Assembly: GCA_907163225.1 (NCBI GenBank)
Contig: OU015322.1
Coordinates: forward strand, 558,001 to 622,000
Direction: 5' to 3'
From: an uncultured Rhodocyclaceae bacterium
Lineage (GTDB): Bacteria > Pseudomonadota > Gammaproteobacteria > Burkholderiales > Rhodocyclaceae
Length of the DNA stretch: 64,000 nucleotides
Below, piece after piece: positions 1-8,200 of the stretch. The notes under the pieces are model-generated. The model had not been told where the DNA came from. It searched no databases and was given only the letters and a program-made list of their open reading frames with translations. The translations under genes and the position numbers were made by a program. Within the stretch, counting starts at the first letter, position 1, and each line of letters opens with the position of its first letter.

Positions 1-1
1 C

Positions 2-760
2 CCCGGCGATCCCGGCGCGCTGGCGTCCGCCGTCGACCAACTGCTGGCCGACGCACGGAGCGAGCAGGCAACGCAACCCAAGGCCCTGATCGTGCCGCAC
101 GCCGGCTACGTCTATTCCGGTGCGACGGCGGCCACGGCCTACGCCACGCTGGCGCCGTGGGCCAAAACGATCCGCCGCGTCATCCTGCTCGGGCCGACGC
201 ACCGGGTGGCGCTCAACGGCATTGCGCTGCCCGAAGCCGAGGCATTTTCGACGCCGCTCGGTACCATTCGCCTCGACGCCCAGGCCATTGCCGCCATCGC
301 CGATATGCCGCAGATCGTTTTCAGCGACAAGGTGCATGCCTTCGAACATTCACTGGAGGTGCACCTTCCCTTCCTGCAGCGCGTGCTGACGCAGTTCACG
401 CTGGTTCCGCTCGCCGTTGGCGAAGCCTCACCGGAAGCCGTGGCCGAAGTCCTCGACCGCCTGTGGGACGGCCCGGAAACACTGATTGTGGTCAGTTCCG
501 ACCTCTCGCATTTCCTGCCCTACGGCACGGCGCAGCAGGTTGACCGCAACACCTGTCAGCACATTCTTCAGCTTGACGACCACCTCCAGCCGGAACAGGC
601 CTGTGGCGCCTTCCCGATCAATGGCCTGCTGCTCGCCGCCCGCCAGCGTGGCCTGACGCCGTCGCTGCTCGGCCTGTGCAACTCCGGCGACACGGCGGGT
701 GACCGCAACCGGGTGGTTGGCTACGCCGCCTTCAGCTTCCCGGAGGTTCGCCATGCCTGA
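2..760 (+). CDS. amrB: AmmeMemoRadiSam system protein B (MEMO1 family), 5' end cut by window
   Basis: The frame is open from base 2, and the residues before the first internal GTG (PGDPGALASAVDQLLADA) are typical of the N-terminal part of MEMO1-family proteins, so the gene starts outside the window; 252 residues are visible. Family hallmarks are PHAGYVYSG near the start, FEHSLEVHLPFLQ in the middle and VVSSDLSHF further on, which carry the His residues of the dioxygenase-like (LigB/MEMO) fold. The molecular function of MEMO proteins is not settled. It overlaps the next gene by 8 bases, and the two following genes complete the usual trio. The GTG at 92 is only an internal codon. Confidence 0.9.
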   Translation, partial: PGDPGALASAVDQLLADARSEQATQPKALIVPHAGYVYSGATAATAYATLAPWAKTIRRVILLGPTHRVALNGIALPEAEAFSTPLGTIRLDAQAIAAIADMPQIVFSDKVHAFEHSLEVHLPFLQRVLTQFTLVPLAVGEASPEAVAEVLDRLWDGPETLIVVSSDLSHFLPYGTAQQVDRNTCQHILQLDDHLQPEQACGAFPINGLLLAARQRGLTPSLLGLCNSGDTAGDRNRVVGYAAFSFPEVRHA

Positions 761-1301
761 ACTAGGCTTGACCTTGTTGATGGCTGCCCGCAACGCCATC
801 GCCGCCCGTCTCGGTCAGCCGATAAAAGCGGTGGTCGACCGACCGGAACTCCACGAAAAAGGTGCCACTTTCGTTACGCTGACCCAGCATGGAAACCTGC
901 GCGGTTGCATCGGCAGCCTTGAAGCCTGGCGGCCGCTGCTCAAGGACGTGCATGAAAACGCCCTCGCCGCTGCCTTCCGCGACCCGCGCTTCAAGCCGCT
1001 GAGTGCTGAAGAGTTACCAAACACCCAGGTCGAAATTTCATTGCTGACGCCGGCCGAGGCCATCTCCTTCACCAGCGAAACCGACGCGCTCGCCCAACTT
1101 CGGCCGGAAACCGATGGCGTCATCTTCACCGCAGGCAATCACCGCGCGACCTTCCTGCCGCAAGTCTGGGAACAATTGCCCGATCCGGTCAGTTTCATGG
1201 CCCATCTGAAACAAAAAGCCGGCCTCCCGGCCGATTACTGGGGGCCGGGCGTCCGGCTTGAGCGCTATCAAGTTCAAAAATGGAAGGAAAATTCGTGTTG
1301 A
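753..1301 (+). CDS. amrA: AmmeMemoRadiSam system protein A (AMMECR1 domain)
   Basis: A 182-residue AMMECR1-domain protein beginning MPELGLTLL. The start at 753 is chosen over an upstream in-frame ATG at 699 because a GGAGG sits about six bases before it and the reading then begins where the family does. The core LRGCIGS motif (residues about 47-53) is the invariant signature of the family, and FLPQVWEQLPDP near the C-terminus is also typical. Biochemical function is unknown; the human homologue is linked to Alport syndrome with elliptocytosis. It overlaps the MEMO gene before it and the radical-SAM gene after it, so translation is probably coupled. Confidence 0.93.
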   Translation: MPELGLTLLMAARNAIAARLGQPIKAVVDRPELHEKGATFVTLTQHGNLRGCIGSLEAWRPLLKDVHENALAAAFRDPRFKPLSAEELPNTQVEISLLTPAEAISFTSETDALAQLRPETDGVIFTAGNHRATFLPQVWEQLPDPVSFMAHLKQKAGLPADYWGPGVRLERYQVQKWKENSC

Positions 1302-1305
1302 CCGC
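1272..1305 (-). repeat. dispersed GCGGTCAAC motif with A/T tracts
   Basis: Core GCGGTCAAC (1305 to 1297 on the minus strand) followed by GAATTTT and ATTTTTG about one helical turn apart. It lies across the end of the AMMECR1 gene and the first codons of the radical-SAM gene. Confidence 0.6.
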
Positions 1306-2416
1306 GCCCCAACGGAAGTCCCCTGGCGGGATTGAATCCCTCCACCCCGCCCGCTGGTGGCACGCCCTGCCCGACGGCCGCGTGCAATGCGACCTCTGCC
1401 CGCGCGACTGCCAGTTGCACGAAGGCCAGCGCGGCGCCTGCTTCGTCCGCCAGATGGTCAATGGCGCCATGCAGCTGACGACCTACGGCCGCTCATCAGG
1501 CTTCTGCATCGACCCCATCGAGAAAAAACCGCTCAACCACTTCTACCCGGGCAGCAGCATCCTTTCCTTTGGCACCGCCGGCTGCAACCTGGCCTGCAAG
1601 TTCTGCCAGAACTGGGATATCTCCAAGTCGAAAGACATGGACCGTCTGATGGACAGCGCCAGCCCGCAGGAGATTGCACAGGCGGCCAAACGCTACGGCG
1701 CCGATGCGGTCGCCTACACCTACAACGACCCGGTGGTTTTTGCCGAATACGCCATCGACACCGCGCTCGCCTGCCGCGAGCAAGGCATCCGCAATGTGGC
1801 GGTCACCGCCGGCTACATTCACCCCGAGCCGGCGCGTGAATTCTTTGCGGTCATGGATGCAGCCAACGTCGATCTCAAGGCCTTCACGGACGGCTTCTAT
1901 CACAAGCTCTGCGTCGCCCACCTGCAGCCCGTTCTCGACACCCTCGCCTACATCCACCACGAAACCGACTGCTGGCTGGAAATCACCACGCTGCTCATCC
2001 CCGGCCAAAACGACAGCCCGCAGGAAATCAGCGAACTCACCACCTGGGTTGCCAAGGAACTCGGGCCTGACGTCCCGCTCCATTTCTCGGCCTTCCACCC
2101 TGACTGGAAAATGAGCGACACCCCGCCCACGCCGCCGGAAACGCTGACGCAAGCCCGCCGCATCGCGCTCGATGCGGGTCTGCACCATGTTTTCACCGGC
2201 AACGTCCATGACCACGAAGGCGGCACGACCTTCTGCCCAAGCTGCCATGCCGCACTGATCGTCCGCGACTGGTACGATATTCGCCGTTACGATCTGACGC
2301 CCGACGGCCATTGCCCGCATTGCCAGGCCACCATTGCCGGCCATTTCGGCCCGACGCTGGGCCATGATGGCAAAGCATTCGGCCCCTTCCGCATTCCCGT
2401 TCAACTGTCAAAATGA
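1280..2416 (+). CDS. amrS: AmmeMemoRadiSam system radical SAM enzyme
   Basis: A 378-residue radical S-adenosylmethionine protein. Cys102, Cys106 and Cys109 form the CxxxCxxC motif (GCNLACKFC) that would bind the 4Fe-4S cluster. An N-terminal CDLCPRDC (residues 37-44) and two C-terminal CxxC pairs (CPSC and CPHC) probably bind a second metal. The fold is closest to pyruvate-formate-lyase-activating-enzyme-like proteins. The substrate is unknown; by guilt of association it should act with the MEMO and AMMECR1 proteins encoded just upstream, whose genes it overlaps. The start at 1280 lies within the end of the AMMECR1 gene. A copy of the dispersed GTTGACCGC motif lies at codons 6-9. Confidence 0.92.
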   Translation: MEGKFVLTAPQRKSPGGIESLHPARWWHALPDGRVQCDLCPRDCQLHEGQRGACFVRQMVNGAMQLTTYGRSSGFCIDPIEKKPLNHFYPGSSILSFGTAGCNLACKFCQNWDISKSKDMDRLMDSASPQEIAQAAKRYGADAVAYTYNDPVVFAEYAIDTALACREQGIRNVAVTAGYIHPEPAREFFAVMDAANVDLKAFTDGFYHKLCVAHLQPVLDTLAYIHHETDCWLEITTLLIPGQNDSPQEISELTTWVAKELGPDVPLHFSAFHPDWKMSDTPPTPPETLTQARRIALDAGLHHVFTGNVHDHEGGTTFCPSCHAALIVRDWYDIRRYDLTPDGHCPHCQATIAGHFGPTLGHDGKAFGPFRIPVQLSK

Positions 2417-3006
2417 TTCGCCACATCACGCTGCAAACCGCGCACGGCCCGCTGCATGGTCAGCTTGAGCGGCCGGACTCCCCACGCGGCCTGATCCTGA
2501 TCGCCCGCTCGCATCACGCGGTGGCTGACGCGACTATCGCTGCCAACTTTGCCGAACTCGGCTACGCCACCTTCGCCATGGAATTGCTATCCACTCAGGA
2601 AATGCAGTTCATCGATGCCACACAGAACGTGCCGCGCCTCACGCAACGCCTCATCGACGTTCTCGACCTGATCCGCCACGATGGCGACATGCAGGCGCTA
2701 CCGCTGATTCTCTTCGCCTCCGGAGATGTGGCCCCGGCCGCCATCCGTGCCACCGCTCAGCGTGACGCTCAGGTAAAGGCGCTGGCCTGCCACGGCGGCC
2801 TGGTCGACCGCGCCGGGGTGCAGGCCCTCGAACTGCTCATCGCGCCCTTGCTCATGCTTTTCGACAGCGGCGAAGTCGTCGGAAAATCGGCCTACCTGCG
2901 CGCCAGAAACCATTTGCGAAACGCTCATGAAATGCGTGAACTGGATCAGGGTGAAAACCCGGCACAGGCCGCAGGAATCTGGTTTTCGAGAATTATTTCC
3001 GGTTGA
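2413..3006 (+). CDS. alpha/beta-hydrolase-like protein of unknown function
   Basis: A 197-residue protein whose layout (GLILIARSHHAVADATIAANFAELGYATFAMEL, later PLLMLFDSGE) resembles dienelactone-hydrolase-like alpha/beta hydrolases. The expected nucleophile elbow GxSxG is replaced by LFASGDVAP (about residue 99), so a classical Ser nucleophile is not obvious and catalysis is doubtful. It starts inside the radical-SAM stop codon (ATGA overlap), so it is probably translated with the AmmeMemoRadiSam trio. Its own TGA stop is formed by the dispersed motif at 3002-3010. I cannot assign a substrate. Confidence 0.7.
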   Translation: MIRHITLQTAHGPLHGQLERPDSPRGLILIARSHHAVADATIAANFAELGYATFAMELLSTQEMQFIDATQNVPRLTQRLIDVLDLIRHDGDMQALPLILFASGDVAPAAIRATAQRDAQVKALACHGGLVDRAGVQALELLIAPLLMLFDSGEVVGKSAYLRARNHLRNAHEMRELDQGENPAQAAGIWFSRIISG

Positions 3007-3010
3007 CCGT
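2981..3010 (-). repeat. dispersed ACGGTCAAC motif with A/T tracts
   Basis: ACGGTCAACCGG on the minus strand (core 3010 to 3002) followed by AAATAATT and GAAAAC. Read on the plus strand, the TGA inside GGTTGACCG is the stop codon of the preceding gene. Confidence 0.65.
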
Positions 3011-3044
3011 AACAATCGCCTTTCCGCGCCGGGACTAACGAAGT

Positions 3045-3050
3045 TATAAT
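3045..3050 (+). promoter_or_regulatory. candidate -10 element before the 3098 gene
   Basis: A perfect TATAAT lies 48 bases before the ATG at 3098, with a Shine-Dalgarno-like AGGGGAAG just before the start. No convincing -35 hexamer was found at 16-18 bases, so only the -10 is supported. Confidence 0.4.
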
Positions 3051-3097
3051 TTTTACCGAATTTATGACAAAAACCAACGGTTCTTCAGGGGAAGCTC

Positions 3098-3694
3098 ATG
3101 GGCGTACAAAAGCTGACAATCCTTGTCGCGGCACTGGCACTGGCCGTTTCCAGCGCCGCCATGGCCAAAGGCGGACGCGGTCACTCGTCGCACAATTCGT
3201 CGCACACAAACTCGCCGAACGCAGAAAGCCACACCAGCCACCAGTCGAGCGACAGCAGTTCGCACGACATCAGCATCGGCAGCGTGGTCAGGCACAGCGA
3301 CCGCAGCGCCCGGAAGGAACAGGCGCAGACTGACAACAATACCAACCCGACAAACACCAACGAAGACCCCGCTGTCCGACAAGCCAGAGAAGCCGCCAAA
3401 GCGAAGGCCGAAGCGGAAAAGGCCAAAGCCCAGAGCGATGCCGACGCCACCCGCCGAGCCGAATACGCCGCCAAGGAAGCGCAGCGCCGTCAGGACGTGG
3501 AACAAGCTGCCATCGCTGCCGCCAACGAGAAAAAGCGCCGTGAAGCACAATCAGGCGATCAGCAACACCAGCAAGCCATACAGGACAAACAGAAGCGCCA
3601 ACTGGCCTGGGAGTCCCGCTGCATCATCAAGCCGGTCATGACCGACGGTGATATTGAAACCTGCCGGGAAAGCTGGAAAAGCAGCGCGAAGTAA
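3098..3694 (+). CDS. secreted Ala/Lys/Glu-rich protein of unknown function
   Basis: 198 residues. Residues 1-23 form a classical signal peptide with an AMA-like cleavage site. A Ser/His/Asn-rich stretch follows (about 24-70, many HSSH, SSD and TNT repeats), then a long charged helix (about 90-165; AREAAKAKAEAEKAKAQ type) likely to be a coiled coil, and a short C-terminal segment with two Cys (CIIKPVMTDGDIETC) that could form a disulfide. It is therefore periplasmic or surface-exposed. I do not recognise the family. It is monocistronic, with a TATAAT upstream and two hairpins just after the stop. Confidence 0.75.
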   Translation: MGVQKLTILVAALALAVSSAAMAKGGRGHSSHNSSHTNSPNAESHTSHQSSDSSSHDISIGSVVRHSDRSARKEQAQTDNNTNPTNTNEDPAVRQAREAAKAKAEAEKAKAQSDADATRRAEYAAKEAQRRQDVEQAAIAAANEKKRREAQSGDQQHQQAIQDKQKRQLAWESRCIIKPVMTDGDIETCRESWKSSAK

Positions 3695-3697
3695 CCA

Positions 3698-3754
3698 GCC
3701 AGGCAATCAGCCTGGCGCTTGAGAAGCGATGCATTGAGCGGTTCGATGCATCGC
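3698..3754. terminator. two tandem hairpins between convergent genes
   Basis: GCCAGGC (3698-3704) pairs with GCCTGGC (3710-3716), and GCGATGCAT (3726-3734) pairs with ATGCATCGC (3746-3754). They sit between converging genes and have no long U tract, so they may act as a two-way or Rho-assisted terminator. Confidence 0.45.
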
Positions 3755-3775
3755 AGGGAAAAGTCGGCTTTGCAA

Positions 3776-3964
3776 CTAGCGGTTGCGGAAGGTACTTTTC
3801 AATTCGAGACCATAGCGTGGCTCACCGCTATCCGAGCCGAAACTGAACAGGCGGCGCTCGATATTGACCCGCCGCTCAAGGATGCCTGACGGTGGGCCGA
3901 GATCCACGTGACGCCGTTGTGACACCTTGCGGCGCTCATTTTCCTGGGTTGAAGCTACATTCAT
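3776..3964 (-). CDS. small basic protein with repeated ERR/RR motifs (second of a pair)
   Basis: 62 residues of unknown function. Visible features are ENERRKVSQRR near the N-terminus, then GPPSGILERRVNIERRLF, so two Arg-pair clusters flank a GPPxG linker. The neighbouring upstream gene encodes the same pattern (RERRLASGRPPVGIGERRANERR), which makes the two paralogues. The ATG overlaps the upstream stop (ATGA), so they are co-translated. The basic repeats suggest binding to nucleic acid, membrane lipid or a partner protein, but that is inference only. Confidence 0.6.
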   Translation of the reverse strand: MNVASTQENERRKVSQRRHVDLGPPSGILERRVNIERRLFSFGSDSGEPRYGLELKSTFRNR

Positions 3965-4197
3965 TTAACGCCTCCATCATTGGCCGCCGGTGGTTTGATC
4001 GCAGCCGACTGCTCTAAGTTCTTTTCAGTCAGCGCTCGCTGGAAAGAAGCGAAATGCGTTGCCCACTCAACAAACGGAATATCCGCAATTGTGGTTTGCC
4101 GCCGTTCATTTGCACGGCGCTCCCCAATACCCACTGGCGGGCGCCCAGAAGCCAGACGCCGCTCCCTGTCGGCGCGTTTCTCAGTAACGATAGACAT
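3961..4197 (-). CDS. small basic protein with repeated ERR/RR motifs (first of a pair)
   Basis: 78 residues of unknown function. The N-terminal half carries the Arg-pair pattern DRERR, then GRPPVGIGERRANERR, shared with the gene immediately downstream. The C-terminal half (IADIPFVEWATHFASFQRALTEK) looks helical and has no counterpart in the partner. The pair overlaps by four bases. Low complexity and small size mean it could be under-annotated elsewhere; the conserved paralogous pattern is the main argument that it is a real gene. Confidence 0.6.
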   Translation of the reverse strand: MSIVTEKRADRERRLASGRPPVGIGERRANERRQTTIADIPFVEWATHFASFQRALTEKNLEQSAAIKPPAANDGGVK

Positions 4198-4325
4198 CGT
4201 TCAATCCGAAACATCCAAAAAAATCAGACGGCCAGCATAATACCACGCCAGCATACGCTTTCGGCATTCTGGGGAGACCCGAACGAGACTGACCGTTTCG
4301 CCCGAAAGTGCCGGATTTCCGGCAA

Positions 4326-4352
4326 TAAAAAACCGGGTTGCCCCGGATTTTT
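4326..4352. terminator. bidirectional intrinsic terminator
   Basis: A short GC hairpin (CCGGG / CCCGG, 4332-4345) flanked by A6 on one side and T6 on the other. On the minus strand it lies 65 bases past the stop of the Hcp-like PEP-CTERM gene, where it would end that transcript. Confidence 0.75.
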
Positions 4353-4381
4353 TGTTTTCCCTGATTTTTCCGGTTGACCGT
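4347..4381 (-). repeat. dispersed ACGGTCAAC motif with A/T tracts, intergenic
   Basis: ACGGTCAACCGG (core 4381 to 4373 on the minus strand) followed by AAAAA and then AAAACAAAAAA. It lies between a PEP-CTERM gene and its terminator. Confidence 0.7.
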
Positions 4382-4416
4382 AGAAGAGCACGGCCAACCG
4401 GCGAACCGCCAAGGGT

Positions 4417-5115
4417 TCACACGCCGAGCCGTCGCCGGGTAATCAAACCGATCAAACCAAGGCCAGCCAGCAACATTGCGTAGCTCTCCGGTTCAGGCAC
4501 CACTGCAACCTGCGGACCAATCAAGCCTTGTGCAAAAACGGCAGCAACGGCGCCCACGTTTCCTGTGCCGGTCTTCAAGTCATAGGATGCACTGGTTTTC
4601 GCGCCGAGCGAACCATCAGCCTTCTGAGCCCAGTAGTCGAGGGTCACCTTGCCATAGGCAAAACTGCCGGCAAACGTCGAATCGGTACCGCCAATTGCCG
4701 ACAAGGCCACATTGGTCAGCAGGACATCGTCAAAGGTCATTTTGAAATAGACTTGGGAAGTCTTGCCGACCGTCGTGAAATCCACCACTGCATTTTTGAT
4801 GTGCTTGCCGCTGGTAATGTCCGCAAAGAGCGGCGTAAAGCTGCTATCGAGTCCCTGCGTCCAAGAAAAATCAGACAGAACCGGCTTTCCGGCCCCGGCG
4901 CCGCCACCTAGAAAAGACGAGGTTGCCGAGACGCCCCAGCTAAAACTGTTGATGTCGCTCCATTTCTCATGCCCCTTGGAGGTACCTTCAGCATCGATAC
5001 CGTCGAACTTCAGGAAATAATCGGTCGCCGCTGTCGCCGACAGACTGGTACCGAGCAATGCAAGGCAGGATAAAAGCGTAAGGATTTTGTTACGTGAAAA
5101 CTGAGTGATTTTCAT
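4417..5115 (-). CDS. secreted Hcp-like protein with PEP-CTERM sorting signal
   Basis: 232 residues from the ATG at 5115, chosen because GGAGG precedes it and MKITQFSRNKILTLLSCLALL is a normal signal peptide; an upstream in-frame extension lacks these. After cleavage near TAA, DYFLKFDGIDAEGTSKGHEKW and DINSFSWGVS match the first strands of the Hcp1 (type VI secretion tube) fold. The C-terminus is VPEPESYAMLLAGLGLIGLITRRRLGV: VPEP motif, membrane helix and Arg cluster, the PEP-CTERM signal processed by exosortase. It should be a surface or extracellular-matrix protein rather than a T6SS component; no other T6SS gene is nearby. Confidence 0.85.
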   Translation of the reverse strand: MKITQFSRNKILTLLSCLALLGTSLSATAATDYFLKFDGIDAEGTSKGHEKWSDINSFSWGVSATSSFLGGGAGAGKPVLSDFSWTQGLDSSFTPLFADITSGKHIKNAVVDFTTVGKTSQVYFKMTFDDVLLTNVALSAIGGTDSTFAGSFAYGKVTLDYWAQKADGSLGAKTSASYDLKTGTGNVGAVAAVFAQGLIGPQVAVVPEPESYAMLLAGLGLIGLITRRRLGV

Positions 5116-5244
5116 GAGACCTCCGGATTTGCAAAATGAAATGCCAGGAAAGGAAACAAACGAAAACATGACAGCCAAGCTGTTGGCATAGTCTTGTCAC
5201 AATGTCATCGTAATCGGAATGTAATCCGCTTCAAACAAAAATTT

Positions 5245-5278
5245 TTCGAAAAAGTTGGGGGTTCGAAAAAGTTATAAT
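5245..5278 (+). promoter_or_regulatory. mfd promoter region: direct repeats and -10 element
   Basis: TTCGAAAAAGTT occurs twice in direct orientation (5245-5256 and 5262-5273), the second running into TATAAT (5273-5278), 12 bases before the mfd ATG at 5291. The position of the -10 argues against the upstream in-frame GTG-type start at 5255. Confidence 0.45.
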
Positions 5279-5290
5279 TCTTGCCCCGCC

Positions 5291-8200
5291 ATGCCGCACC
5301 GCGCCCTTGTGCCCAACTCAAACCACCTGCTTTCCCTCCCCGCCCTGCCCAAGCCCGGCACCCGAATCGATGTACCTTCTCTGGCTGGTTCATCCGACGC
5401 CCTGGCGCTAGCCGAAATTGCCGGCCGCAATGCTGGCAAGCTGCTCGCTGTCATCACTGCCAGCGCAGCGGATGCCCAGCGCCTGCTCGACGAGATTCCG
5501 TGGTTTGCCCCAAACCTGCGCGTGCGACAGTTGCCGGACTGGGAAACGCTGCCCTACGACCACTTTTCACCGCACCAGGATCTCGTTTCCGAGCGTCTGG
5601 CAACCTTGTGGTCCACCTTGCAGGGGCAGGTCGATATCCTGCTCGTGCCTGCATCAACCGCCGTCAACCGGCTGGCGCCGCCGGAGTTCATGGCCGCCTA
5701 CACGTTTGAGTTCAAGAAGGCGCAAAAGCTCGACGCCGAGAAATTCCGCAGCCAGGTCACGCTGGCTGGTTACGCTCACGTAACGCAAGTCGTGTCGCCC
5801 GGCGAATACTCGATCCGCGGCGGGCTGATTGACCTCTTCCCGATGGGTTCGCAGCTACCCTACCGGCTTGACCTGTTCGACGACGAAATTGAGAGCATCA
5901 AGACCTTCGACGTCGACACCCAGCGCACGGTTTACCCGGTGCCTGAAGTCCGCCTGCTGCCGGCCCGTGAATTCCCGATGGACGACAAGGGCCGCACCCA
6001 TTTCCGCCAGGCCTTCCGCGAGCGTTTCGAGGGTGACCCGGCCAAATCAGGCATTTACAAAGACATTTCCACCGGTATCGCCAGCGCCGGCATCGAGTAC
6101 TACCTGCCGCTGTTTTTTGATGAAATGGCGAGCATTTTCGACTACCTGCCGAAGGACGCCATTTTCGTCACCCACGGCGACGCGCCGGGCGCCATCGCCG
6201 CCTTCTGGAACGACACCCGCTCGCGCTACAACATGCTGCAGGGCGACAAGTCCCGGCCGCTGCTGCCGCCGGAAGAATTATTCCTGACCGACGAAGCCTT
6301 CTTCACCGCAGCAAAATCCTACGGTCGACTGGCATTTGAGGGCAAAAACGAAAACGCTTCCGGGAAACTGCCGAATATTGCCGTTGACCGCAGAAGCGAT
6401 GACCCGATCGGCGCGCTGAAAAGTTACCTCGCTGGATTCACTGGCCGCGTGCTGCTGGTTGCCGAAACCGCCGGCCGACGCGAAACGCTGGCCGCCATGT
6501 TTGCCGAACACGGCCTGAAACCGGAGGCCAGCACCGATCTTGCCGGCTTCCTGGGCGGCGACAGCCAACTTGCCCTCGGTATCGGCCCGCTACACGCCGG
6601 CTTTGCGCTGGAAAAGCTCGCTTTCATCACCGAAACCGAGCTTTTTGCCGGCTCACCACGGCGCACCCGGCGCGAATCGCAGAAGAAAGCCACCTTCGAC
6701 AACTGGCTGAAGGATCTGGCCGAACTCAAGGTCGGCGACCCAGTCGTCCACGAAAGCCACGGCATCGGCCGCTACCTTGGCCTAGTGCGCATGGATCTCG
6801 GCCTCGGCGAGCAGGAATTCCTCGAACTGCATTACGCCAACGAAGCCAAGCTCTTCGTGCCGGTCGCCCAGTTGCACGTCATTTCCCGCTATTCCGGCGC
6901 CGACCCGGAAAGTGCGCCGCTCCATACCCTCGGTTCCGGCCAGTGGGAAAAAGCCAAGCGCAAAGCGGCAGAACAGGCGCACGATACCGCGGCCGAACTG
7001 CTCGCCCTCTACGCCGCCCGCGCCGCCCGCCAGGGCCACTCCTTTGCATTTGACGAAAACGACTACGAAGCCTTTGCTGACGGCTTCGGCTTCGAGGAAA
7101 CCAACGACCAGGCGACGGCCATCGCCGCCGTCATCGAAGACATGCGCTCCGGCAAGCCGATGGATCGCCTGGTGTGCGGTGACGTTGGCTTCGGCAAGAC
7201 CGAAGTCGCCCTGCGCGCCGCCTTCTGCGCGGTGGCCGGTGGCAAGCAGGTGGCCGTGCTGTGTCCGACTACACTGCTTTGCGAGCAGCACTACCAGACA
7301 TTTGCCGACCGCTTTGCCGACTGGCCGGTCAAGATCGCCGAAATCTCCCGCTTCAAGACCGCCAAGGAATCGGCGCAGGCGCTGAAGGATCTGGCTGACG
7401 GCAAGATCGACATCATCATCGGCACGCACAAGCTGATCGGCAAGGACGTCAAGTTCAATCGCCTCGGCCTGGTAGTAATCGATGAGGAGCACCGTTTCGG
7501 CGTCCGCCAGAAGGAAACCTTGAAGGCCATGCGTGCCGAGGTCGATGTCCTGACCCTGACTGCCACGCCCATCCCACGTACGCTGGCGATGAGCATGGAA
7601 GGCCTGCGCGACTTCTCGGTGATCGCCACCGCACCGCAAAAACGCCTGGCCATCAAGACCTTCGTCAGCAACTTCTCCGACGGCATCATCCGCGAAGCCG
7701 TGCTGCGCGAGCTGAAGCGTGGCGGGCAAGTTTATTTCCTGCACAATGAAGTCGACACCATTAACAACATGCAGGAAAAACTGGCCAAGCTGGTGCCCGA
7801 AGCACGTATCGTCATCGGCCATGGCCAGATGAACGAACGCGAACTGGAACGCGTCATGCGTGACTTCACCGGCCAGCGCGCCAATGTCCTGCTGTGCACG
7901 ACCATTATCGAAACCGGCATCGACAACCCGCACGCCAACACCATCCTGATCAACCGCTCCGAAAAATTCGGCCTCGCCCAATTGCACCAGCTACGCGGCC
8001 GCGTCGGCCGTTCGCACCACCAGGCCTACGCCTACTTGTTGGTGCAGGACGAAAAGGCGCTGACCAAGCAGGCCCGAATGCGCCTGGAAGCCATTCAGGC
8101 TATGGAAGAACTGGGCTCCGGCTTCTTCCTCGCCATGCACGACCTGGAAATCCGCGGTGCCGGCGAAGTGCTCGGCGACAACCAGTCCGGCGAAATGCAG

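Noticed and set aside
5132-5147. Sigma-54-like site before the Hcp-like PEP-CTERM gene
   Set aside because: The GG-GC spacing is 11 rather than 10 and the predicted start would fall on the ribosome-binding site.
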